Shown: positions 56,745-64,000 of the stretch, piece after piece
Numbering within the stretch: the stretch's first letter is position 1
Layout of the letters: every line of letters begins with the position of its first letter
Assembly (NCBI RefSeq): GCF_017254835.1
Contig: NZ_JAFKCW010000004.1
Coordinates: 186,001 to 250,000, forward strand
Direction: 5' to 3'
DNA: 64,000 nt
Source of the DNA: Algoriphagus aestuariicola
GTDB lineage: Bacteria; Bacteroidota; Bacteroidia; Cytophagales; Cyclobacteriaceae
Notes under the pieces: model-generated
The model's input: only the letters and a program-made list of their open reading frames with translations
Databases searched by the model: none
Told to the model about the DNA's origin: nothing
Made by a program: the position numbers and the translations under genes

Positions 56745-57165
56745 GCCGATACCTTTCTGGTTTCCAAAAATCTAATCCTGTCGTTTAGAAATGATGTATT
56801 AAGTTAATAAAAGGTAACGGGAGATTCAACTAGGGAAATATCAAAAGGAATATCCAGGTTCAGGAATCCAATCATCGGTTCAATTTCTCAATCGTGCTTG
56901 ATCAATGAGGATTCTGAGCTCGGCCGATTCCCGAGATTCCATCTCAGAATAAAGTTTCCGCCACACCAAAAAAAACTCCCTTCCCCCTCACATTTTTCTC
57001 TTTTACCCCAAAAATACCCAGTACAGGAGGGCAGAGCGTTAAGAAATGATCCCTTTGGATCATTTTAGTGAGGAGCCAGCCTGCAGGGTTGGATTTCTAC
57101 TAACTGATTCTTTTCTTGGGATACCAACTGACTGCCACCACATTGCTATCCTTTAACCAATCTAA

Positions 57166-57342
57166 ATGATTTCAGCATTTCGGGATCTTTTTCTCTTTCT
57201 ATTCCTCTTAGGTACTAGTTCTGTATTTGCCCAGACAGAGTCCAAAGTATTCGTGACCAAGACCGGTGCCAAATACCACCGCTCAACTCTAGCTGCTATG
57301 ATCAGACAGGCGACCAGAACTTCTGAGACTACCACTGCTTGA
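57166..57342 (+). pseudogene. Truncated small secreted protein (KTGAKYH family)
   Basis: An ATG at 57166 opens 58 codons with a good signal peptide (MISAFRDLFLFLFLLGTSSVFAQ) followed by TESKVFVTKTGAKYH. I know this start from small Bacteroidota proteins that continue with a Cys-containing section of about 30-50 residues. Here the frame loses that character after RST and stops at 57342, just where repeat sequence (CCTTCTCCTTAAGGAGAG) begins. It looks like a gene whose 3' part was lost or replaced by repeats. Confidence 0.5.
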
Positions 57343-57749
57343 TCGCCTTCTCCTTAAGGAGAGAGGACAAGCCGTAAAAAATCTTCTGGTAGAAGATTTT
57401 AGGCTTGGGCCAGCTTGCAGGGTGGGATTGTGAAGGGATGAGGTAGACCAAGGTCCCCGGTGCACCCGAAAAGTATCGACAGGAAGTATCTATTGCTGGC
57501 AGCATGCGGGTTAGGAAGACAGGCCAATTCAAAATTGGTTTGGATATTCGAGTAGGACAAGGCGTTAAGAAATCTTTCTGTGAAAGATTTTAGCCTTGGG
57601 CCAGGAAGTAGGGTTGACAAACTTCACTCAGTCCAAACGATAATTTGACTACTCCCAGAGGGGGGAGCCTGGAACCTGCCTAAGTCAGGTATTGTCATTT
57701 TTCGGCCTGCACAACCAATAACCTTTTGACGGCTGCCGCCTCATTGTCG

Positions 57750-57777
57750 TTGACATGTAACTTGACATTTATTGACA
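57750..57777. promoter_or_regulatory. Three TTGACA repeats upstream of the EcoRII-type operon
   Basis: TTGACA occurs at 57750-57755, 57762-57767 and 57772-57777 (start-to-start distances 12 and 10). They lie 50-78 bases upstream of the -7 box. They may be binding sites for a regulator; no controller gene is seen next to the operon. Confidence 0.4.
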
Positions 57778-57781
57778 CTTT

Positions 57782-57835
57782 TTTACAATTGCACTCCTTT
57801 TTGTAAAGTAAGATTTTTCCAAAGGAATATATTTG
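57782..57835 (+). promoter_or_regulatory. Candidate promoter of the EcoRII-type restriction operon
   Basis: An exact -7 box TATATTTG (57828-57835) lies 25 bases before the ATG. An inverted repeat TTTACAA/TTGTAAA (57782-57807, 12-base spacer) covers the expected -33 region, so a bound protein would block transcription. Confidence 0.45.
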
Positions 57836-57859
57836 AGGGTAAGTACACCCAAATAAACA

Positions 57860-59080
57860 ATGTCGGTAAAATATTCTGAGCTTAGAAAAAAACTAAAAAT
57901 TGATGTAAAAAAACCGGAACAGTCCGAATTGGCCTATTTGACCCATTTTTTGCACAGTGCTGAAAACGGAGTGGCAGATTATTACAGAACCGGAGCCGAC
58001 CGGTATGCGGAGACTATCGTTGACTTGGTGGAAGAGCCTTGGTACCAAGGGTACCTGCCCATCAAATGGGACGTTCCTTTTCCCCCTCCAGAAAATCCGA
58101 CATTCAAATTTATCGATCTCTTCGCCGGTATAGGGGGGTTCAGAATGGCCTTTCAAAATCTGGGAGGCAAATGTGTTTTCACCAGTGAATGGAACCACTA
58201 TGCCCAAAAAACCTATGAAGCCAATTTTGGTGAAGTCCCATTCGGAGATATTACCAAGATAGATGAGACGGAAATTCCCGACCATGACATCTTGGTCGGT
58301 GGGTTTCCATGCCAGCCGTTTTCGATTGCAGGGGTGTCGAAAAAGAATGCATTGGGCAGAAGCCACGGCTTCTTGGATGAAACTCAGGGTACACTCTTTT
58401 TTGACATAGCCCGAATCCTTAAGCATAAAAGGCCAAAAGCTTTTCTGCTGGAAAATGTCAAGAATCTCGTTTCCCATGACAAGGGCAAAACATTTAAAAT
58501 TATCTCCGAGACGCTCAGGGAGCTGGGATATAACATTCACTACCGGGTACTTGACGGAAAGTACTATGCGCCCCAACACCGTGAACGGATTGTAATTGTA
58601 GGCTTCGACAAAAATGTATTCCATGGCAATGAGGATTTCTCTTTTCCGGAAATGTCCGCCAATCCACCGATGGTAATGGAAGATATCTTGGATAAGCAGG
58701 TCGAGGACAAGTACACGCTTACCGATAACCTGTGGGATTATCTCCAGAAATATGCGAAAAAACACAAAGCTGCCGGCAATGGGTTTGGATTTGGTCTGGT
58801 GAATTTCGATGGGGTTTCCAGAACCCTAAGTGCAAGATATTATAAGGACGGCTCGGAGATCTTGATTCCTCAAGAAGGCAAAAACCCAAGAAGATTGACT
58901 CCAAGAGAGTGTGCAAGGCTCCAAGGTTATCCAGAGGATTTTAAAATTCCGGTTTCGGATACTCAAGCCTACAAACAGTTCGGGAATTCTGTTGTAATGC
59001 CGTTGATGCAGGATGTGGGAAAGTCGATATTGGAGGTTATCAAAGAGAAACAACTGATCCATGTCCAATCCCCTTTCTAA
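57860..59080 (+). CDS. C5-cytosine DNA methyltransferase (EcoRII/Dcm type)
   Basis: A 406-residue m5C methyltransferase. An N-terminal section of about 85 residues ([18 protein letters not shown]) resembles the extra N-terminal domain of M.EcoRII/Dcm. Then follow motif [16 protein letters not shown], motif [14 protein letters not shown] with catalytic Cys about 151, motif VI ENVKNL, motif [16 protein letters not shown] and, after the target-recognition region, motifs IX-X ([29 protein letters not shown]). It protects the host sites from the neighbouring EcoRII-like endonuclease; the likely target is CCWGG, by analogy only. Its end overlaps the endonuclease gene by 20 bases. Confidence 0.93.
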   Translation: MSVKYSELRKKLKIDVKKPEQSELAYLTHFLHSAENGVADYYRTGADRYAETIVDLVEEPWYQGYLPIKWDVPFPPPENPTFKFIDLFAGIGGFRMAFQNLGGKCVFTSEWNHYAQKTYEANFGEVPFGDITKIDETEIPDHDILVGGFPCQPFSIAGVSKKNALGRSHGFLDETQGTLFFDIARILKHKRPKAFLLENVKNLVSHDKGKTFKIISETLRELGYNIHYRVLDGKYYAPQHRERIVIVGFDKNVFHGNEDFSFPEMSANPPMVMEDILDKQVEDKYTLTDNLWDYLQKYAKKHKAAGNGFGFGLVNFDGVSRTLSARYYKDGSEILIPQEGKNPRRLTPRECARLQGYPEDFKIPVSDTQAYKQFGNSVVMPLMQDVGKSILEVIKEKQLIHVQSPF

Positions 59081-60281
59081 GTTTTTTGTCGCTGCCGGGG
59101 CGAAACGCTTGAGTGCCGTCGAGGCTGAGCCTGAGACATCCAATCAGCACGAGTTCAATGGGGTGATTGGTTTCAGAGACATCTTCGGATCGGCAAGGCA
59201 GACGTTTGAAACCGACTTTTTATACTTGCCTGACGACGAAAGTCAGGAGGTTTCTGCCTCCGGATTCCTGACGTGGTATGATGCCCGAGAACGGCACCCC
59301 ACTAGATCCGAATATCGGATTTATTACAATACCAATGGACCCATGCAGTTGGCACAGGAAGGTGATATGATGATTATCGCCAAAACAACCGCATCGAAAT
59401 TGTTGGTCATCATCTGTCCTAAAGGTTCGACGCACGAAAGCCAGCTGTTGTGGTTGTTTGGATTGGAAGAGTCCGAAAGAAAATTTGTGGTCAAGGAATA
59501 TGGTGAGGAAAAATCCGATTTGGGTTACGCCGGGAAGCTGATCGTTTCTTCCTTGGGACTGGAGATAGAAGAGGAGGAACCCGACTACCTAGCCGAAATG
59601 CTTCACCGATTTGGGGCCAGTCTCCCCGCTACTCTTATTTTCAGCGAATACGCCCGTAAGTCTTTGAAGACGATGGCTTCTCCTGTGGAAGCGCCTGACG
59701 AGACCTTGTTGGCTTGGATGGAGTGGGAAGAGAAGCTCTTCCGGACTTTTGAGAAGTATCAGGTGCAGGAGAAGTTGCGAAAGGGATTTGGGGCCGACGG
59801 AATGGACGTGGATGATTTTATCAGCTTTTCCCTAAGCGTCCAAAACAAACGAAAGTCAAGAGCAGGCTACGCTTTTGAAAATCACTTGGCAGAGATTTTT
59901 GATCAGAATGCTATCAGCTATTCCCGAGGTGCAAAGACAGAGCGAAACAACAAGCCCGATTTTCTGTTTCCGGGAGTGTCCCAGTATTTTGATCTCGATT
60001 TCCCAAGTTCAAAGCTGACGATGTTAGGACTTAAGACCACTGCCAAGGATCGCTGGAGGCAGGTAATACCGGAGGCTGACCGGATCAGCCCCAAGCATCT
60101 GATCACCTTGGAGCCCGCTATCAGCAAAAACCAAACGGATGAGATGCGGGTACAAGCGGTGCAGCTGGTGATTCCAAAATCGATCGTTCCAACGTATTCT
60201 TTGGATCAGCAAAGGGAATTGATGTGTTTGGAAGATTTTATTGGGTTTGTGAAGAGTAAGTTTGCGCTAATTGTGTCTTAA
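59061..60281 (+). CDS. EcoRII-type restriction endonuclease (type IIE)
   Basis: A 406-residue endonuclease close to EcoRII in length (404). The N-terminal effector-binding domain covers about residues 1-180 ([28 protein letters not shown]). The C-terminal EcoRII-C nuclease domain has the family signatures [31 protein letters not shown] and [20 protein letters not shown], followed by [18 protein letters not shown]. EcoRII cuts before CCWGG only when two sites are bound. It starts inside the methyltransferase gene (20-base overlap), which couples the two. Confidence 0.9.
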   Translation: MSNPLSKFFVAAGAKRLSAVEAEPETSNQHEFNGVIGFRDIFGSARQTFETDFLYLPDDESQEVSASGFLTWYDARERHPTRSEYRIYYNTNGPMQLAQEGDMMIIAKTTASKLLVIICPKGSTHESQLLWLFGLEESERKFVVKEYGEEKSDLGYAGKLIVSSLGLEIEEEEPDYLAEMLHRFGASLPATLIFSEYARKSLKTMASPVEAPDETLLAWMEWEEKLFRTFEKYQVQEKLRKGFGADGMDVDDFISFSLSVQNKRKSRAGYAFENHLAEIFDQNAISYSRGAKTERNNKPDFLFPGVSQYFDLDFPSSKLTMLGLKTTAKDRWRQVIPEADRISPKHLITLEPAISKNQTDEMRVQAVQLVIPKSIVPTYSLDQQRELMCLEDFIGFVKSKFALIVS

Positions 60282-60316
60282 TTACCAAGCATATCAATTG
60301 AATTTTACCGTTAAAA

Positions 60317-60745
60317 ATGGCTTTCGATTTTAGTAAACTGTCTCCTTTGTCTATTATGACGCTGGTAATGGCGTTTTTCGTGACGGTGTCAGCAGGGGCG
60401 CTTTTCCTTTTCGTGTATTCGAGAGAATTGTTCCTCAGTGTGGATTCATTTAAACTGTGCCTTTTAAGTTTTGGCATAACAAGCCCATTTTGGATCGTAA
60501 ATACGATCCCTCATTTTTTTTGGGAGGGTGCAGGAAATGCAGATGCGAAAATTGATTCTCCTCTAATTGCTTGTTTATCAGGATGTATTTGGACAGTTCC
60601 CGTAGTCTACAGTCCTATAATTTCATCTTTATTCTGGCAATTAAATTTCAGAAATGCCCTTTTGATGATGCTAGCTGTAGGGTTGGTGGTTTTTGTTATT
60701 TTGAATTTTATCGAGGGAAGATCAGGAAAAAAAGTTGCGTTATAA
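60317..60745 (+). CDS. Small membrane protein in the restriction island
   Basis: A 142-residue protein with four hydrophobic helices (about 12-32, 48-66, 85-105, 112-132) and no recognised domain. It is AT-rich compared with the EcoRII-type pair, from which it is 35 bases away. Within defence loci, small multi-helix membrane proteins often act as effectors, but nothing in the sequence proves that here. Confidence 0.6.
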   Translation: MAFDFSKLSPLSIMTLVMAFFVTVSAGALFLFVYSRELFLSVDSFKLCLLSFGITSPFWIVNTIPHFFWEGAGNADAKIDSPLIACLSGCIWTVPVVYSPIISSLFWQLNFRNALLMMLAVGLVVFVILNFIEGRSGKKVAL

Positions 60746-60796
60746 AATCTATAACAGTTTATTTATCAAGAATTTAAGAGAAGTTCCGACGGAAGC

Positions 60797-61750
60797 GTGC
60801 AACAGCTTTTCAATCTTGTTGCTAAGCATCATTTAAAAGTAGAATCTACAGGATTTGTAATAAATAAAGAATGGATGTCACAATCAACTTTTGATCAAAT
60901 TAAATCGCTGATAATGAGTCAACTTTCACCACTAACGAAGTTGATTGGAATAGGTGATAGGGAAATGGATAAAGCTCTCATCAGATATGATTTAAGGATA
61001 AAACAGATCATTAAAAACGATATGCAAATCAATCAGCCGCATTGTCTTTTTGATTGGGCAATGTCAGCCTCTAAAGGAGATCAGCATTCGAAGTCTTTTA
61101 TTAGCTTTATTCATGATGAGATATCGCAGCTTTTAGCTTCTTTAGATCCTAAGTTTTTAAGTTCAGTTAAAAATACTGCAAAACAGATAGTTTTTTCTTT
61201 TGACGATAATCCTGAACTCAAAAACAATCCAAGCTTTATGAATTATTTAGGTGAGATTGTAGGTCTTAATTTTATCCTCCAAAAAGAAAAGACACGTTTT
61301 AACTTACTTTCTATCGAAAAAAAGTTAGCAAATTCAAAAAGCGCAGACTTTGAATTCCTAGATAATTCAAATGGAGATGTAGTATTGATAGAATTTGTTA
61401 GTTTGCACGGAATTGATCCTTCTAAAATTGAGAATGTTGAGATATTCAAAGAATTTCTGGAGTCGCGCTTTAATCAAAAGATCGAAGCTAAAACGGTGAA
61501 TATGATCAATCATCATCATAGAATCGAAATGCTAGATGGCTCAAAACCTAACTTCACCATATTACCTATTCTGTGGAGTGAAGTGCAGTTTTTATTGCCT
61601 TTTAGAAAAGCATTTGATGATTTGAACACTAAGTACGCAAATGTTTTGCCATGTGTGTCACTATTGCCACAATTGTTAGAGGATGAGACTGTTCATTTCA
61701 GTCTTGCTACAGTCAGTAACATACTAGATCGTTGGGAGCAACAGAGATAA
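60797..61750 (+). CDS. Unknown 317-residue protein in the restriction island
   Basis: Starts at a GTG (60797), with no better ATG nearby. It is a mainly helical, charged protein of 317 residues. Near residue 200 it has SADFEFLDNSNGDVVLIEFVSLHG, an acidic strand-turn-strand with D...ExV spacing that faintly recalls a PD-(D/E)xK nuclease centre; the usual Lys is Val here. I do not recognise the family. AT-rich codon use like its neighbours on both sides. The gap to the HNH gene is filled by the overlapping small ORF. Confidence 0.6.
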   Translation: MQQLFNLVAKHHLKVESTGFVINKEWMSQSTFDQIKSLIMSQLSPLTKLIGIGDREMDKALIRYDLRIKQIIKNDMQINQPHCLFDWAMSASKGDQHSKSFISFIHDEISQLLASLDPKFLSSVKNTAKQIVFSFDDNPELKNNPSFMNYLGEIVGLNFILQKEKTRFNLLSIEKKLANSKSADFEFLDNSNGDVVLIEFVSLHGIDPSKIENVEIFKEFLESRFNQKIEAKTVNMINHHHRIEMLDGSKPNFTILPILWSEVQFLLPFRKAFDDLNTKYANVLPCVSLLPQLLEDETVHFSLATVSNILDRWEQQR

Positions 61751-61848
61751 GAGAAAGCTACAACAAAGGCCCTTTAGACTCAAGAACAGAGGAGAAATTA
61801 AAAAATACTATTGAATTTTTAGAAAGCTTCAAAAATTCTAGCAGATGA
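61732..61848 (+). CDS. Possible 38-residue ORF or frameshifted tail
   Basis: In the frame one base after that of the 317-residue protein, codons run open from 61720 to a TGA at 61846-61848. From a TTG at 61732 they read ...EIRESYNKGPLDSRTEE, then KLKNTIEFLESFKN. The peptide is charged and amphipathic like a real helix. The TGA overlaps the ATG of the HNH gene (ATGA). Either a small coupled protein or the true C-terminus of the upstream gene reached by a frameshift. Confidence 0.35.
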   Translation: MGATEIRESYNKGPLDSRTEEKLKNTIEFLESFKNSSR

Positions 61849-62675
61849 ATAATTCTGAGATTTTCGAAAACAATTTCTATAGCACCTATTATTATTCAAA
61901 TATCATTTCAAATATATTGACAGGTGATCCTGATACAATTGGTTTTTTATCCAATTTCAGGGAATATATAGGGAGTAGTATTTTTTTGCCTTATCAGAAA
62001 GAATCTGCTCTCCACCATTTTTGCAGATCAGTGATCCATGATTTCCTCTATGAAGACATGACAAGATACGATGAGGAAGATTGGATACGCTGTGAGGTGA
62101 ATTCGTATTTTAAGTTTCGCCCATACATTGACAGTGCCTTTTCTGTGTTTGATTTGAATTGGTCTTTTGACGAGTTTCTAGATGGGAAAACAAATCCAGA
62201 ATTCTCCGATTTAGAGGAGTATTACGAAGAGGTGCAAATCACCGGCTATTTTGAGGAAGTTGTCAATCGAATAGCTGATGAAGTTTTCTATGTTATTTTT
62301 AACAATAGAGGGTTAATGAGTGATTTCAATGAGCTAGTGGCAGGAAGTCTGGATCTGTACTTGAATGATTATGAGGATTCTGATTTTGATGTCAAATCCC
62401 TCTTTACATTAAAGGGGACGCTTAAAAGAGCTCACATACCACAATGGGCAAAAAACGCTGTATTTCATAGAGACAAAGGACAGTGTACTTTTTGTCTGAA
62501 GGAAATTTCGGGAATACTTAGTCCAAATAGCAAACGCCACTATGATCATATGGTGCCTTTAGCGGAAGGTGGGCTTAATGATGTGTCAAATTTACAGTTG
62601 TTGTGTGGAAATTGTAATCAGACAAAAGGTAAAAAAAGAACAACGCCCTCCCTGAAATACTTTAAGTGGTATTGA
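61845..62675 (+). CDS. HNH endonuclease
   Basis: A 276-residue protein. The first 190 residues are acidic and aromatic with no recognised domain. The C-terminal HNH module is clear: two Cys pairs (CTFC and CGNC) around YDHMVPLAEGGLNDVSNLQLLCGNCNQTKG, with DHMVPL as the catalytic His strand. This is the McrA/5-methylcytosine-restriction-like HNH type found in many restriction and defence loci. The ATG overlaps the TGA of the small ORF. It may be an extra nuclease of the island, possibly sensing DNA modification. Confidence 0.85.
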   Translation: MNNSEIFENNFYSTYYYSNIISNILTGDPDTIGFLSNFREYIGSSIFLPYQKESALHHFCRSVIHDFLYEDMTRYDEEDWIRCEVNSYFKFRPYIDSAFSVFDLNWSFDEFLDGKTNPEFSDLEEYYEEVQITGYFEEVVNRIADEVFYVIFNNRGLMSDFNELVAGSLDLYLNDYEDSDFDVKSLFTLKGTLKRAHIPQWAKNAVFHRDKGQCTFCLKEISGILSPNSKRHYDHMVPLAEGGLNDVSNLQLLCGNCNQTKGKKRTTPSLKYFKWY

Positions 62676-62744
62676 ATCCCCTTGAAAATTCCTTACTTTT
62701 CCCTCGTTTAACTGCACAAAAAGTTTGATTTTTGCTTGACATGG

Positions 62745-62755
62745 TGGGTAACCCA
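62745..62755. promoter_or_regulatory. Short palindrome before the second methyltransferase
   Basis: TGGGT-A-ACCCA, 23 bases upstream of the ATG, just after a TTTTTGCTTGACA that could be a promoter element. It may be an operator. Confidence 0.3.
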
Positions 62756-62778
62756 TTAAAACTGCAAAAACACAATCA

Positions 62779-63804
62779 ATGAAACTTTTAGCTATCGATC
62801 TTTTTGCCGGCGTAGGTGGTTTGACAGAAGGGATGCACAAAGCCGGTTTTGATACCAAGATGGCCTTTGAAATAGATTCTTTGGCCTCAAAAGCCTATAA
62901 GTTAAATCATGAGGGAACTGAGGTAATTACAAAAGACATCAGAAAAGTAGATCTTCAGGAGATTAAAGATACGCTTAATGGCGAGACGATCCATTTACTT
63001 GCAGGGTGTCCTCCTTGCCAAGGGTTTAGCTCAATGAGAAGGTTGAACCGGAAGCAGGAGGTCTTTGACGAAAGAAATGACCTGATTAACGAATATGTCC
63101 GGTTTGTAATGGAGCTTAGACCCTATACGTTTATGATGGAGAACGTACCTGCCTTGGAGAAGTATGATCTTTTTATTGCAGCACTTGAAACTTTTAAAAC
63201 GGCTGGTTACAAAGTAGATTACAAGGTGGTCAATGTGAAGGATTACGGAGTCCCCCAAAGCAGAAAGAGGCTGGTGTTGGTTGGCTCTAGGTTGGGTGAG
63301 ATTAAAGTGGCGAAGCCTATCAATAAAATAGTTACTGTAAAAGAAGTCATCGGCGATCTTCCTTTGCCAGAGAACTCTACAGATCCGCTGCATTCTGTTT
63401 TCCCTAGGCATAATCCGCAAATCCAAAGCTTGATAAGGGATATTCCGAAAAACGGTGGAAGCAGAAAGGACCTTGGACCGGAAAGACAGTTGAAGTGCCA
63501 CCAAAAACCTAACGTAGGGTTTAATGATGTCTACGGAAGACTTCGGTGGAACGACTATTCTACCACCATCACTGGAGGTTGTTTGAACCCTTCTAAAGGC
63601 AGGTTCCTCCATCCAGAGCAGGATCGGTGCATCTCGGCAAGAGAAGCTGCCTTGCTACAGTCTTTTCCGCCGGAATACAAATTTCCACTAGACGCTCCTA
63701 AAACTAATATTGCGCTGATGATTGGAAATGCTCTGCCGCCTGAGTTTAGTAGGATTCAAAGTGAGAATCTGCTCAATCATATGGTAGAACATGGTTTGCA
63801 CTAG
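62779..63804 (+). CDS. Second C5-cytosine DNA methyltransferase
   Basis: A 341-residue m5C methyltransferase without the N-terminal extension of the first. Motif I AIDLFAGVGGLTEGMHKAGF starts at residue 5; motif IV GCPPCQGFS has catalytic Cys about 80; motif VI MENVPAL, motif VIII VPQSRKRLVLVGS, and motifs IX-X (CISAREAALLQSFPPEY, IALMIGNALPP) are in place. The target-recognition region (about 200-280) differs from the EcoRII-type enzyme, so it methylates another site. Separate from the HNH gene by 103 bases with its own upstream signal, it probably pairs with the gene cut at the window end. Confidence 0.93.
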   Translation: MKLLAIDLFAGVGGLTEGMHKAGFDTKMAFEIDSLASKAYKLNHEGTEVITKDIRKVDLQEIKDTLNGETIHLLAGCPPCQGFSSMRRLNRKQEVFDERNDLINEYVRFVMELRPYTFMMENVPALEKYDLFIAALETFKTAGYKVDYKVVNVKDYGVPQSRKRLVLVGSRLGEIKVAKPINKIVTVKEVIGDLPLPENSTDPLHSVFPRHNPQIQSLIRDIPKNGGSRKDLGPERQLKCHQKPNVGFNDVYGRLRWNDYSTTITGGCLNPSKGRFLHPEQDRCISAREAALLQSFPPEYKFPLDAPKTNIALMIGNALPPEFSRIQSENLLNHMVEHGLH

Positions 63805-63903
63805 TCTGAAGGATTACTATTTGCAGATATTCGATTAACACATGGTCATACTTTTAACTAATCTATTTTTTTTATATCATTATTGACTTGCAAATAGAAA
63901 AAT

Positions 63904-64000
63904 ATGCCAAATAGGAACTGTCTGATTCTTACCCAGTATCGAGAAGACGGCCTTTACAACGATTTCATTGGAAAGTTTTATCATTTTCCCGCAACGGGAG
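63904..64000 (+). CDS. Start of a gene, possibly a restriction protein (cut by window end)
   Basis: The ATG at 63904 opens a frame that runs off the window: MPNRNCLILTQYREDG, then LYNDFIGKFYHFPATG. The YNDFIGKFYHFP section resembles the beginning of EVE/SRA-like DNA-reading domains that precede nuclease domains in restriction enzymes. Only 32 codons are visible, so this is a guess guided by position after the methyltransferase. Confidence 0.5.
   Translation, partial: MPNRNCLILTQYREDGLYNDFIGKFYHFPATG

Larger units (their letters stand above)
56745..57859. repeat. Repeat-rich region upstream of the restriction island
   Basis: It holds three variable-stem elements, each with a different self-complementary stem: AAATGATCC/GGATCATTT (57044-57065), AAATCTTCT/AGAAGATTT (57379-57399) and AAATCTTTC/GAAAGATTT (57570-57590). 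A broken gene (57166-57342) lies between the first two. 56745-57030 is unique sequence with no gene, and 57670-57859 carries the control region of the EcoRII-type operon. Confidence 0.75.

Noticed and set aside
57893-58765. 290-residue minus-strand ORF inside the first methyltransferase
   Set aside because: It is antisense to clear methyltransferase motifs.

Overview
The window looks like a chromosomal piece of a Bacteroidota bacterium close to Algoriphagus or another cyclobacterium. The evidence is a SusC/SusD pair with a hybrid two-component regulator, a type IX secretion sorting domain, a CarboxypepD_reg/TonB receptor end, TAnnTTTG -7 boxes and no Shine-Dalgarno signal. No tool was run. 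Family names come from reading motifs, and the genus is an inference.

1-20 kb is ordinary chromosome: the end of a TonB-dependent receptor, a DUF481 protein, an alpha/beta hydrolase followed directly by a complete RND efflux operon (adaptor, pump, TolC-like channel), an MltF-like lytic transglycosylase, RidA, a gluconate-type permease, a T9SS-secreted protein, a DUF4105 membrane protein, uvrB, an AlbA_2/Schlafen-type protein, a PLP desulfhydrase-type enzyme and a pseudouridine synthase.

20.1-21.5 kb holds no protein gene. It carries three near-identical tRNA-like RNA genes, each with a -7 box upstream and its own intrinsic terminator. They have a class II tRNA body, an oversized variable arm and an unusual anticodon loop. 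A 1449-residue AsmA-like protein follows.

26-28.3 kb is an AT-rich insert with a VOC protein and a beta-lactamase-fold serine hydrolase. From 28.3 kb onward, genes (M48 protease, BCCT transporter, a hybrid sensor with SusCD, DedA, a dicarboxylate/amino acid symporter, a thioredoxin-like protein, a DUF6934-like pair, a SEDS-like membrane protein, a DnaQ-like protein) are separated by long GC-rich non-coding blocks. These blocks are mosaics of short hairpin modules. The main one keeps its flanks while its central stem changes between copies and stays self-complementary. A second, about 30 bp long, sits nested inside other modules, and copies of those hosts without it are present. A 0.6 kb direct repeat (34.9 and 50.5 kb) brackets the SusCD/DedA/symporter segment.

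57.8-64 kb is a restriction-modification island on one strand: an EcoRII-type C5 methyltransferase and endonuclease, then an AT-rich cassette (small membrane protein, unknown 317-residue protein, possible 38-residue ORF, HNH nuclease), then a second C5 methyltransferase and the start of what may be its restriction partner, cut by the window end. The main candidates for something undescribed are the tRNA-like array, the variable-stem hairpin family and the AT-rich cassette between the two methyltransferases.
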